Position numbers and translations under genes: made by a program. The notes under the pieces are model-generated. The model saw nothing but the letters and a program-made list of their open reading frames with translations. It was not told the DNA's origin and made no database searches. 64,000 nt of DNA. It comes from Leptobrachium leishanense. Taxonomy: Eukaryota > Chordata > Amphibia > Anura > Megophryidae. Where the stretch lies: contig CM019064.1 in the NCBI GenBank assembly GCA_009667805.1, positions 385,082,049 to 385,146,048 of the forward strand, given 5' to 3'. Below are positions 36,441-46,925 of this stretch, one piece after another; the stretch's first letter is position 1, and each line of letters opens with the position of its first letter.

Positions 36441-36938
36441 CGGAAAAAATGCAGGCAGCTTATTTTGCTATTATTTTGACGGTAAGATTCTGTTGCCTGT
36501 AGGAATGCTGTGTGAGATGTGAATATGATGTTGGATTTTTTGACAGGGCATAAAAGTCTTGAAAAAGATCGTTTGCGGGATAGAAAAAAATGCTGGTTAC
36601 TTAACAGAACTGAACCTTGGTGTAATATTTCTTAGGAGGGCCAGGACGTTGAGAAACATTAGATTATATGTAATTATCAGCATTACCCATTCATTTTACA
36701 GGAAAGGTCATGCATATATTATATGGTGAACTGGAAGAAGTCGACATGTGCATGGAAAAATATTTCATTTAGATTCCTTACGATTTTTAGTTTGTCTCAG
36801 TGGGTTTGTTCTGTTAACGCAATTCGTATTTCGGACCAATTCGTTATTTCAGGAGATTAGTAATTCATATTTCGGAATGAATAGTATTTTGGGAGATTAG
36901 TATAAATCGTATTTCGAATTACATCATATTTCGTTTTT

Positions 36939-37793
36939 TTTTTTTTTTTTAAATTCTTTATTTAAGGAATAAAAATACAAAGGAAGATCATGAAATAAAA
37001 CAAATATATGGCCGCATATGGCCAGCAAAACCAAAGATGAAAAGTCTGGTATCATAGTCCTGCGAAAATGGGAAAACTCGGGCGATAAACAATGCGGTGG
37101 AGGTTAACCTCGTTATAAAGGATAGTCCATACAAGGAGCAAGTAAACCATGTCAAAACCATATATCAAAATATCAAAAACAACAAAAACAATCCGGGGAA
37201 TTCGTCGGAAAAGCAATTAAAACAGAAGGCTTATGTAGGGGCAGGATAATTCTCAGCCCGGTTGTATCTCCGGTGAGTCCAGGGAAATACCGACCGTAGC
37301 AAGGTCAGACCAAGCTAAGTCAGGGTCTGTAATCGTATGCGGCACGTTACCGTGTGTTACCACCAGTGTACCTGCCGGACCCCACCGGTAGCGAATTCCT
37401 TTCCTGCGTAGGGTAGATGTCACATCTTTAAAACGGCGGCGGGCCATCAAGGTCTGGAACGGGAGGTCGTGGTAGAGGGCCAAGGTGGAGCCCTCAAAGT
37501 GCACTGGATCTCGAGCACCCGGGGTAGTCATAATTTTCGCCTTGAGAGCCACATCACGAAAAGCCACCACAACATCCCTCGGTGCCCCCGTAAGGGACGA
37601 CGCAGGTCTCCGGACCCGGAACACTGAGCCAACGATATCCGGCGTATCTAATGGGAGCCCAACGACCTGGAGGGCCAAGCGAGTAACGTAGGGCAAGAGC
37701 TGCTCAGCCGAAACCGAATCAGGGATGCCTCTGACTCGTATATTACGGCGTCTGTGTCGAGATTCTAACGTTTCCACTGAGCGGGTCAGGACC
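36939..37793 (-). mobile_element. L1-type ORF1-only retrocopy with poly-A
   Basis: A 16-bp duplication ATCATATTTCGTTTTT lies at 36923-36938 and 37794-37809. On the minus strand the insert runs from a truncated L1 ORF1 directly into about 300 bp of 3' UTR with an AATAAAGAATTT signal and a poly-A tail. There is no ORF2. The structure resembles mammalian half-L1 elements. Confidence 0.8.
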
Positions 37794-37798
37794 ATCAT
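37253..37798 (-). pseudogene. L1 ORF1-like RNA-binding protein, N-truncated
   Basis: The 181-codon frame has RRRNIRVRGIPDSVSAEQLL (start of the L1 ORF1 RRM), then RDVVVAFRDVALKAKIM, LALYHDLPFQTLMARRRF and RRKGIRYRWGPAGTLVV, the C-terminal domain pattern of L1/Tx1 ORF1p. In L1 this protein coats the RNA as a trimer. The coiled coil is cut at the 5' end and the first codons overlap the flanking duplication. The open frame may be fortuitously preserved in a young copy. Confidence 0.85.
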
Positions 37799-38629
37799 AT
37801 TTCGTTTTTATTCGTTATTTCGGAATGTGAAATTGAATAATATAATTACTTAAATTACATAAATAAACAAAACGTAATTCCCCTGTCCTTGGTGCTGAAA
37901 TGTTTCAGCACCAAGGACAGCAGGTCTTAGCACCTGCCGAATGCAGTCGGACTGAAGGAAAGAAAAGAAAGCACTGTGTTTGGCAAAGAAAAAAGTCTTG
38001 TTATTTTAAAATAATTAGAAATCCAAACATTTCACCAAAAAAAACTCAAAAAAATTCTAAAACAATCAATACATAAAAAAGATTTTTCCTGCAAATGAAA
38101 AGAATAAATGGATGAATAAATATTTACTAAAAACGGGGATTTTTTTCATTGAAAGCTATTGGATTCGCCCGATTAAACCTGTTGAACGAACCCCCGGTTC
38201 TAAACCCCAAGGTTTAGAAGCTAGGGTTAGAATTGCTAACTCTAATTTCTAACTCTAATTTCGAGAGTTTCCTTGGTACGGAAATCTATTCAGCACCATG
38301 ACCAGCAGCACCACAGGGCTCCGGAGCCTCGTTGGAGATGCTCTCCTTGGTGTTGAAACTTATTCAGCACCAAGGACAACAGCATCATGGGGCTCTGGAG
38401 CCCCGCGGAGCTGCTAAACAGATTCAGAGTGCACCACAAAATAACGAATCGATTCATACAAAACGGAATAAATTCGTGTTATTTCATTCCATTCTATTCT
38501 GTTTCCATTCCCTTTCAGACAGAACCAATTCGTTATTTCGGAATTGTTTCCGAAATACGAATCGGTAAATTTTGGCCAAAATTTGATTCGGGAAGAAACA
38601 AAACACACATCTCTAGGAAGAAGATATGA

Positions 38630-39490
38630 CCAGTGGATAGATCGCACAAAAAATGAATAGTATTATATTTACTCCAGCATCTAAGATCAGAAATATAAAG
38701 TCCTAATATATTCTGGGTAAAATAGAACACTGAGTTTTCCTTAGATAGTGAAGGCAGTCCAGCTGCCACACCAAAGACTCTGATAACTCCTTGGCTGTAT
38801 TGAATCACAAAAGTTGTGGTCAGAATTTGTTGTCGTTTTATAATTAAATGTAAATTGGTCCATAGTAGAATGACTATAGTTTTTCTGTGGTGATGATTTC
38901 ATGAGGGTTATATGCAAGGATTTGTGAAGTTTACACTCTGAAAAGAAATGTTATTTAAAAGAGGCTTGTAATTCACGGTTTCATTTATTTGTATAGCATA
39001 TGAAATGACAATTTGAATCTGATCTGTAATAAATGACTCTTCACCTTTTTCTTAAAGTGTCTTCGACTGGGTGCACAACCAGGGTCGGAATACCATGAGG
39101 GTTATTGGAGTTGGAGCTCCAGGCCCATTCCCCTTAATAGGCCCGGAATAGAAAAAAGACACCACTTTACTTCACCCAGAGTGAGTGCACCAAGGTCTGT
39201 AGTTGGCCAGTCCACTGTATCCATACACCCAAAGGAACCGGTCACATTTAGTGAGTATTTTGAAATTACAGGCAGGGTTTGATTGAAAGCTGCAACGTTT
39301 GAGTCCTGTCCAATGTCCTTTATGCTTGAAGGTCCTGAAGGGATAGGAACGAAACGTTGCATTTTGCAATAAATCCCTGCTCCTATTTGCAATATAACTT
39401 CCTGATGTGACCAGTTCTTTCTTTGGTCCCAAATAGGTCAAAGTGGGGACTGAGGAACAATGGAAAGTGAGACAAATGCTGCACAAGAAC
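38630..39490. other. No gene; GAAACGTTG motif at 39320-39375
   Basis: No exon recognised. A stretch CTTGAAGGTCCTGAAGGGAT followed by AGGAACGAAACGTTGC and AATAAATCC belongs to the family of GAAACGTT motifs described in the findings. Confidence 0.4.
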
Positions 39491-39492
39491 AT

Positions 39493-39610
39493 TCTCTTGT
39501 GAAGGTGTTGCTGTAAAGATTCAGTATAAAATTATTAGTTTCTACTCCAATAGATGATAATGACTTTAATACTCTATCGACATGTTGTGCACAGTGCTGA
39601 AATAAGGGCT
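39493..39610 (+). repeat. Left arm of a 118-bp inverted duplication
   Basis: Nearly identical in inverted orientation to 42941-43059, with one substitution seen over more than 110 bases. The arms enclose about 3.3 kb that includes the hAT at 39797-42391. Confidence 0.9.
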
Positions 39611-40234
39611 TCATTTCATTTTTCTCCCCTCACATTAATCCATTACTTGACTCTTCTTGAGTCAGGTAAAGGAATAAAGCGAGGAGAGAGAAATATGGAA
39701 AAGGAATATGGAACGGAGTGGGAGGCGGCAGAGGCCCAATGAAATCTTCATAAAAGAATGATGTGCTGGAGCTGGCGCTTCTTGTCCTGTTAGTGGTAGG
39801 GATGAGCTGTTCGGTTCAGACGGTTCGGAGTTCGGGCCGAACTTTGGTTGTTCGAAAGTTCGCGAACTTCAAACTTTTTGGGTGTGTTCGGTTCGAGTTC
39901 GAAAAAAAAAAAGAAATTTTGAAAAAAGTATAGAAAATGCTTAAAAAAATACTAAAAAAATCTAGGAATAAAGAGACTCTTTACTGCAGAATATTATAAG
40001 CAACGGTTTATTAGATATTGAATTAAAAACTAATGTGTACGTGCACAGATTCTCAACTCTAAATGACCTGTGTTTTTCAAACGTCATAAACAGGTGTTTT
40101 TAGTCTGGTCTAATCAATTTGATACATTGTAGACTATACTGAGGGGGTGGTGTCTGTTTCTGATTGAGATTTGAGAAGTGTTAATTTCCCTCCTAAAACT
40201 TCTAATATGCTGTATTTCACCGCTGTGTGCTCAG

Positions 40235-40860
40235 CTAATTTTTACCGCTTTCGCTCATCATGTTTAAACGCAATTTTGAAGCCACATTTTGTTTAATGAC
40301 CGACATGTTAGATATCGTTCTTTCCGGCAGATTCCGCAGATTCATAATATATCATTTTTATATGTATAAGTCCTGTCCTGGCTGTAAATTATGAAAAAAA
40401 TGCAATAAAAATTGAATTTTGAATCACCAGCAGTGTGTAAAGTGTTTTTTTTTTTCACATTTTAGCACATGAGCGTTTGCGGTTATGTTTTCTATGGGGT
40501 GCGCTTGTACAAAAATTAGAAATGGGGACTTTCTACATTTTGTGGGGGGAATTACGTGATTTATAGCAAACACACCCCATAGAAAAAAATCATTAGTGCA
40601 TCATCGCTCACATTATAATTGCAATGTGAACAATTTTTGCTGCATTAATAAAAATAAAAACATGTATTTTTTTTTGTGTGTTATTTTCTTTTTTCTTTTT
40701 TTTACTTTATACCTGGTCATGTTAGGTATCATTCGAAAGGCCATGCTCAGGCCTTTCGATTGACACCCTCCATGACCCACTAGATGCCTGGAGATATCTG
40801 GGTTCAAATGAACCCCCTATCTCCACCAGGGGATTGGCCTGGGCAATATATATTACCTAT
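40235..40860. mobile_element. piggyBac-MITE-like fragment in hAT
   Basis: It is homologous to 17810-18460: shared CTCATCATGTTTAAACG, ATCGTTCTTTCCG, GTGTAAAGTG and the first two hairpins (AAAGGCCATGCTCAGGCCTTT; CCCCCTATCTCCACC), all diverged. TTAA termini are not present. Confidence 0.65.
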
Positions 40861-41407
40861 GATGTGAGCTGGCCTGGGCAATATATATATATACGCATGA
40901 TGAAAATTTGCAAAGGATAAGGCACGCAAAGTGAAATTTTGATGTGTCTGAAATTGAAACTTACGTGACAACTCTTATTTATTTTTTCGTTAATTTATAT
41001 TTGTTCAATACAGTTAATTTTAATTTGTTTAATAGAGTTAATTTAAAATGCTTTAATACAGTTTATTTATTATTTATTTTACCTTTACTATTGGTGCTTT
41101 TCAAGCTTTATTCTTAAGTAAAAAGAAATTTAGCAGTTTCATGTTGTGTGGTTTTTTTTTTGGGGGGGTGCAAGTAGCTTGTCTTGCTTAGGGCGCAAAA
41201 TAGTCTAGCACCGGCCCTGACCGCATGGTCCACCCCTGCACTCTTTCACAATACCACAGAGGGGTTATTGTATGATGGCACTTGCTGGCCTGGCACCAAA
41301 GGCACAATATTTGGCTGCACTGCCACTGATGCCTATATCAGATTCATATCCTCAGAGGGGTGAGACTGTGTGACGGCACTGTTGCCGTCGCTAAAGGCCC
41401 AATTTTA

Positions 41408-41834
41408 GGCTAGGGTCAAACGAACGCATTTTTCGCAGCGAACGTCAAAAAGTGCGTCCGAACACATTGAGGTGTTTTTTCACGGAAAGAGCTTAAACGG
41501 TCATACGATGCGCATTTTTGTGCGTGATTTTTTACGGATCCAAACCAGGAAACTTTGGGTGTCTGGACGTTATGTTGGCCGGACATGAGCAGCGTCTGAC
41601 GTCTCCTAATCACGCACACACGCCGCTATGCGGACGCAGTGCACTCTGTACGTCAGTACTAGCGGTTCAGCGTTCTCGAAAAAATGCGTTCATTTTCCAC
41701 TTGCGTTGAGCGGCCGGACTTTCGTGCGGCCGTACTTCGTATATTGGCCGTCATTGCGTGTCATTTGCTGCTAGTGTGGCTGTGATTAAGTGCGCCTAAA
41801 CGCACATTAAAAGTGCGCTAGTCTGACCCCAGCC
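41408..41834. mobile_element. Harbinger-like MITE, 427 bp, TSD TTA
   Basis: An inverted-orientation copy of 7114-7539: begins GGCTAGGGTCAAACGAACG and ends GTCTGACCCCAGCC, with TTA on both sides (41405-41407, 41835-41837). Confidence 0.8.
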
Positions 41835-42429
41835 TTAAAGCACCTATTGTTACTTTCATCCAAAGCCTGCATAAGTTTCACAATAATTTAGCCAAAAAAA
41901 TTACTAAACTTTTTCTGCGTGTCTGAAAATGTCTCCTCTTTTCATACAGACTGTCGCCCCAGCAGTTATTTATGAATAGATTAAAGGAAAAGCATTTACC
42001 GTCCTTTGAAATGTCATTTTTTTGTTTTTAAAGGTTTCTATACATCCTAGAAATCCGCCACTTCATGGGCAGGTTATGGGGACCTCCTAGGCACGATATT
42101 TGAAGGAATTCTTCGTTTTTATTTTTAACCCTTATTTCATGGAAAACTCACTGTCCCTTTAAAAAGTTTTTTTTTAACATTTTGTCCTTGTTGCCTGTTC
42201 CCCAGGGCACTACCCGGTCCCCCATACACCTTTTATGGCAAATATCTAGCATATATGCCCTCTTGGAGGGCACTCTAAAAACTGAATTTTCAGCCCCATT
42301 GACTTGTATTGAGTTCGAGTTCGGGTTCGGACATTTGGAAAGTTCAGGTTCGGATCCGAACCGAACTCAGGGGGTGTTCGGCTCATCCCTAGTTAGTGGT
42401 TCCTTCAGCTGCACCCCGTGGCTCAGAAG

Positions 42430-42915
42430 TGTGGTTTCCTTACAGGGTTACCATCCTCTGTGTCCCTCAAAATATAAAATGACTCACATAGAGCAATATT
42501 GTATAAAATGGAGTGCAAACAAAGGAGAAGAATGTCGTACTCACATTTGCTGGTGTCTTATCGATCAGATACCAGATTTATAGGCAGCCGGTGACTTCAG
42601 AAGGTGCACCGTATCATCTATGAGCCTCAGCCACCTCCTCGGCGAATATAAGCACCCAGGACACAGGATAGGCGTAAAATAAGGCAAATTTTATTCCTAA
42701 TAAAATATACAGTATACCAAAACGCGTTTCGCATAAAAAGCTTCATCAGTTGGCGCTACTGTAAATGTCACATTACTTTGTTTTATCCTAGATTGTTTTA
42801 TCCTATTTGCACTATTTTACTTGCATTGTATTTTATTTGACTGTATTGAGGTTGTTTATTTGCCATCCCCACTGGGTGGCGCCAGTGGCACAGATTATCA
42901 CTATTTTTTCCAGTG
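42430..42915 (-). mobile_element. Family X retroposon-like copy with hammerhead-like motif
   Basis: It shares the ACTCACATTTGCTGG and TGTCTTATCGATCAGA-type segments with 53315-53668 and the GGTGGCGCC tail with 28697. On the minus strand at about 42716-42752 it reads CCAACTGATGA, a short stem, GCGAAACGCGTTTTGG, resembling a small hammerhead ribozyme core. Edges are uncertain. Confidence 0.4.
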
Positions 42916-42940
42916 AAATCTTCAGCTCCAGGCTCATGTA

Positions 42941-43059
42941 GCCCTTATTTCAGCACTGTGCACAACATGTCGATAGAGTATCAAAGTCATTATCATCTAT
43001 TGGAGTAGAAACTAATAATTTTATACTGAATCTTTACAGCAACACCTTCACAAAAGAGA
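42941..43059 (-). repeat. Right arm of a 118-bp inverted duplication
   Basis: Inverted copy of 39493-39610. Confidence 0.9.
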
Positions 43060-43725
43060 CCAATGGTTGCATCTCTGGCATGGAAATCCTCTGCTTGGCA
43101 TTGAACTTGTTTAGAACCCCTTGTTGGCCTACACACAATGTGAACATTTGTGAGGTTTAGACAGTAATTCCCTACAAACCATTTGTTTGTGAAACATTGT
43201 GTTCTGGTACGTTCCTGACCTTCATTCCATAAGAAATTTTGGGAATCAAAAGGAGATTTTTAGGCTTCTTTTGATAAGTAGTATAAGTCTTGTTACTTTG
43301 CATTCGGCGTAAATGTCAACATTATATTTGTGCGTAAGAACCACAACAAACGTTTAGATCATAGTGATGACCAAATATCATTCAAGAGATGAACGCGGTC
43401 TTGGTATCCACAAATGGATGGCATAAGTCAATGGGATGGGGTGCTTGCTGTAGCCATTTCTATCCATAATAGGATGTTTGAGTCCTCATGTGACACGCAC
43501 ACATTCAGTTTCACAGACAAGTGAAACCAATCCACTCTTCAACACTTATATTTGGCACGACCAAGAACGAGGGGTCACCAGCCCCCAGAAGGTTTTCTGA
43601 GAAGATAAAAGGCAAAGAAGAGTAACAGATGAAATTAAATTACATTTCAACAAGTAGTTGCAAGTATAGTACAGATTTCACCACAGATAACATACATTCA
43701 GACATAAAAAATGTAGAAAACACTA
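43060..43725. other. No recognised feature
   Basis: No exon or terminus recognised. The missing last SOAT exon could lie in this general direction, but no matching coding block was found. Confidence 0.4.
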
Positions 43726-44384
43726 GGGGCCTTATTACAATGTTAATGCTAACATTAGCGCTCAGTTGCGTTAGCGTTGTCTTAGGTGGCCCTAGCGCGG
43801 GCCGACCATATTACATTCTGAACACTAACAGGTTAAAAAGCCCGTTAGCGATTCGGATCTTGTGCTTTTCAGCGTAAGCTTACTGTACTTTTGCACTTCC
43901 TATGCTTTACATGGGGAGCGCAAAGTATTAGTGTTAGGATTACAAAGTCCTAACTGAAAAGTTAACCACAGCTAGGAGCTGGTGCTAACGGATTCTGCTT
44001 ATGCGGAATCGGCACCAGCTGAAAAAACCCCCCAAAAAAAACAAAGATCACATATTCACCTCTCATCCCACGGTGAGAACGGCGGCTTGATCTGCTTCTT
44101 TTGGCCACCGCGAGCAGAGGGAGACTGGGGAAAAAAGTCCCCCAGTCTCCTTCTGTGAATCACTCTGCTGACCTGTCGGATCTCGTGAGAGGCAGTGGAA
44201 GCCTCAATGAAGTCCTATGGACACCATGGAGGGGATGCTCTTGGCGGCAGTTACCGCTTCGTTACACAGCTCCTGGATTAGCGCCTGACCCGTAATATCA
44301 CATTAAAATGGGGATTCTAAGGAGAAACCCGCAGGTTTTCTTACTTAGAGTCCCCGTTTTAGCGTGAACATTGTAATATGGCCC
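43726..44384. mobile_element. Harbinger-type MITE, about 658 bp
   Basis: The ends GGGGCCTTATTACAATGTTA and AACATTGTAATATGGCC are inverted. With the boundary drawn at GGGGCC/GGCC the flanks are CTA on both sides. It shares the TACTTAACATGGGG-type block (here CTTTACATGGGGAGCGCAAA) and the GC-rich half with 35836-36440 and 61004-61490. Confidence 0.7.
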
Positions 44385-45065
44385 TACTTGTGGAATACCT
44401 AAACGAGACGTAATATAGGGGATTTACTTAAAATCTCCATAACTCAATATTTGTCAGAGGGACTTGCTATTTTTCTTCAGTACTTTAAAGGCATTAACCA
44501 AAACAATATCTGATAACCCTTCTCCAAATTCTATGAATTGTATCACCTGGACACAATAGGAAAGTGTGATGCTTGTGCGCCAGCAACCAATCAGATGCCA
44601 CTCAATGAAGAAGTATCGAGAGGCAATGTGGATTCTGCTGGCTCATTGACTGAGTCAATGAATTTACGTGAACACATAGGTAAACACAAATTATTACCAA
44701 CACGATTTGTCCTGTTTTATGGTCTTCATCCATACATTGATCTAGGAAACTGTTTTTGTGGAAAATCACTTAATAGAAAAGGCATTAATAGCCTATTACG
44801 ATCAACTCAGTAGTTTCCTCTTACATAATAATCTCTAATATCTAATAATCTAATCCAATCTAATAATGTCTGGAAAATTAACAACGATGTCAGTATCTCA
44901 AATTTAAACTGATGACAAATGTTTATAAAAAGGAATGCAGCAATAAATATGAAAAGTTTTTATATTTTTATACTACACAATTATGTCTTCATTTCTGTTA
45001 AAAAATAAATCTGTCTATAGGATTAGGCCTTCAGTATCGGTTCAGGAGTAGCATAAAATACATAC
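44385..45065. other. No recognised feature; 3' of the SOAT exon
   Basis: The last identified exon ends at a GTATGT donor at 45065, so this is intron. A plus-strand 91-codon ORF (44538-44813) has no recognisable motif. Confidence 0.45.
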
Positions 45066-45211
45066 CTCTGTGAGCGGACAGTGTATCTGAGCATACCACT
45101 CCTGGCAATACAGACACAATTGAATAGCCTGGCCAATGAACAGGAATGTCCACAGCAACACATTCCACAATGGGCTTTTTCGATTGTCATTAAGGGCGAA
45201 ATTGAAGACAA
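45066..45211 (-). CDS. soat2: Sterol O-acyltransferase exon (penultimate, C-terminal)
   Basis: The 146-bp exon has a pyrimidine-rich acceptor ending CATATCCAG and donor GTATGT. It completes the split G-codon of 54699-54834 and encodes VVFNFALNDNRKSPLWN, then LFIGQAIQLCLYCQEWYAQ and HCPLTE. The LYCQEWYA block is conserved in SOAT, and its Cys (Ser in SOAT1) favours SOAT2. The enzyme esterifies cholesterol with acyl-CoA in the ER membrane. This segment includes a late membrane helix. A short terminal exon is expected downstream but was not found. Confidence 0.9.
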
Positions 45212-46133
45212 CTGGATATGAAAAAGAAACAAAAAAATATTGTAGGTAGCAGAGATAAAAGTAATTTCTTTTACAATAATAATCTTTTAAAACGATTAAA
45301 AACTAATTCCAAAAACACTATAAAAGCTGAACTCTTGTTGCCAAATTCCAATATGCGTAAAGGCAGAAATGGCCGTTGTGTCAAATACAATAAATGCGAT
45401 GGAGATAGGTAATAAAAATGGTCAGATATGTGTATTTGAAGTCTCATCAGAATGAGATTATTAGCAATGTCGTTTCCAAAACATACCAAAAGAATGTAAA
45501 AATAGTAACTGTATGTGGCATAATGAAGGCCTGGAACAACTCCGGTGGAGGGCACTTGAGTTGCCTCCGAGGCCAGCTTGCAAAGAGTTAAGATAGGCGT
45601 TAGAAGTGGGAAAGGAGTGGGTGGGGCAAGGCAGAGGCTTATAAGTGCAGTGTCTGCGTGCCTTTTCCTGAGGTAACCTGGAGAACAGCATCCCCCACCC
45701 TCCCTCCCTTTAATTATGGGTGTTAGTCTGGGTTATGTTGGGGGGTTGGGCGAGTGTGGATTAGGTTTATTCCCCTTTGTCACAGTGGGGGCTGGTAGGC
45801 AGTGCTGAGGAAGGCTTCTTGTTAAGATGTATAATTGGTTGGTGAGAAGGAAGTGAAATAGGAACGGAGTTAAGTTGGGATAAATTAAGAAAGGTTCAGG
45901 TAGAGAAGGAGAGAACTCTAGCAGCATTGTCTTTAATTTTGGAAACGTTATTTTGTTAGATTTTTAAATATGGAGGATATGGAGAGCTGTGGCCTATAGT
46001 AAATATTATTCCACAGAGCAAGATGTTGTCAGTGTTTTTATTATTTATTTATTTTTTTAATTTACAATTTTATTTTGTAAAGATGTCATCATACAAACAA
46101 GCATAAAGTGAGGGCCTTGCAGGGACACACATA
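45212..46133. other. SOAT intron, no further feature
   Basis: The intron between 45211 and 54699 is 9.5 kb. This part has no recognised element until the MITE at 46134. A T-rich tract near 46035-46080 may be the reversed poly-A of a retroposon. Confidence 0.45.
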
Positions 46134-46315
46134 CAGGGTTATTCAGAAAGCGTGAAAAGCAGGAGAATGACTGGAGAATGAAAAATTCTAGGTCAAAATA
46201 TAGCCAAACCAGAAAAATTCTCCCTTTCATCTCACTTTCCAAATCGGCTATTTTGACCTAGAATTTTTCATTCTCCAGTCATTCTCCTGCTTTTCACGCT
46301 CTCTGAATAACCCTG
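46134..46315. mobile_element. Short palindromic CAGGG-type MITE, 182 bp
   Basis: It begins CAGGGTTATTCAGAAAGCGT and is mirrored almost along its whole length, ending CTGAATAACCCTG, with ATA on both sides (46131-46133, 46316-46318). It shares only the terminal bases with the 0.9 kb family, so it is a distinct fold-back member. Confidence 0.9.
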
Positions 46316-46318
46316 ATA

Positions 46319-46779
46319 GTCATCTACAATAGCTCAGAGCTAAGAAAACAACAAATAAAAATAAGAAAGGCAGACCAGCCAATAAAAATTCGAAAACATC
46401 TTCACACGCAGGGTCAAAACTTGTCAGCGGAAAGACAGCGCATAAGAAAAACAAAAAACGATAAACAAAATGATGAGACAGCGAGAAACATCCAGCTTAA
46501 TGGGGGAAGGGAAGAAGAAAAAACCCCCAAAAAACAACAAGGGGTAGTGGCAAAGGCCAAGACTGTGCCTTCCCTGGTATATTACCGCCGGTCCAGGGGA
46601 CCGCAGGAGGCCAAGGGGGTATATGGCACAAGGCCTGGGTCCAAGTCCGACTCTAGGCGGCAAAGGCACTACCCGAGGAGACGCCACAAAAATAACAAAA
46701 AAATAATAATAATAAAAAAATAAAAAATAAAATAGTCTTTGGAAAAAGATCAAAAGCAAAAATCATCAATCATCAATTG
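46319..46779. other. A-rich unassigned block
   Basis: A-rich and AATAAT-rich at the right edge (46690-46740). The minus-strand 111-codon ORF is low-complexity. It may belong with the GC-rich block at 50168-51245 as one retroposon split by the CR1, but this is a guess. Confidence 0.3.
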
Positions 46780-46925
46780 AGCTTGTGAAGCCTTCTAAGT
46801 GCAAGTCTTCAAAGTGAGCACTTAGAGATCTTCTGGAGATACTGTGGAGGTAGTCTGAGGTTAGACAGGAGGTAGGAAACCTACAAAAAGGTAAGATTTG
46901 CTGGTTTTAAATCCATTCTTTTATA

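Larger units (their letters stand above)
36820..38625. mobile_element. Decayed TTCGTATTTCGG-repeat element
   Basis: Repeated TTCGTATTTCGG words at 36820-36925 and inverted CCGAAATACGAATCGG near 38550, ending CACACATCTCTAGG, suggest a hAT-like element similar in style to 39797-42391. The left terminus is missing. An L1 ORF1 retrocopy is inserted at 36939-37793. Confidence 0.4.
39797..42391. mobile_element. hAT element, 2.6 kb, non-autonomous composite
   Basis: The ends TAGGGATGAGC and GCTCATCCCTA are inverted, followed inwards by TTCGGTTC-type words. The octamer GTTAGTGG is duplicated exactly at 39789-39796 and 42392-42399. No transposase. The interior contains a segment like the CAGGG-type MITE (39935-40030), a piggyBac-MITE-like segment (40235-40860) and a TTA-flanked MITE (41408-41834). 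Confidence 0.85.

Noticed and set aside
43370..43470. Possible last SOAT exon on the minus strand
   Set aside because: An AG followed by about 20 open codons and a stop was seen, but the residues do not match the expected PRSW-containing tail and there is no pyrimidine tract.
44538..44813. 91-codon plus-strand ORF
   Set aside because: No recognisable domain, repeats or splice context; length is within chance expectation for 64 kb.
46421..46759. Opposed ORFs of 100 and 111 codons
   Set aside because: Low-complexity A/T-rich translations with no conserved motif.
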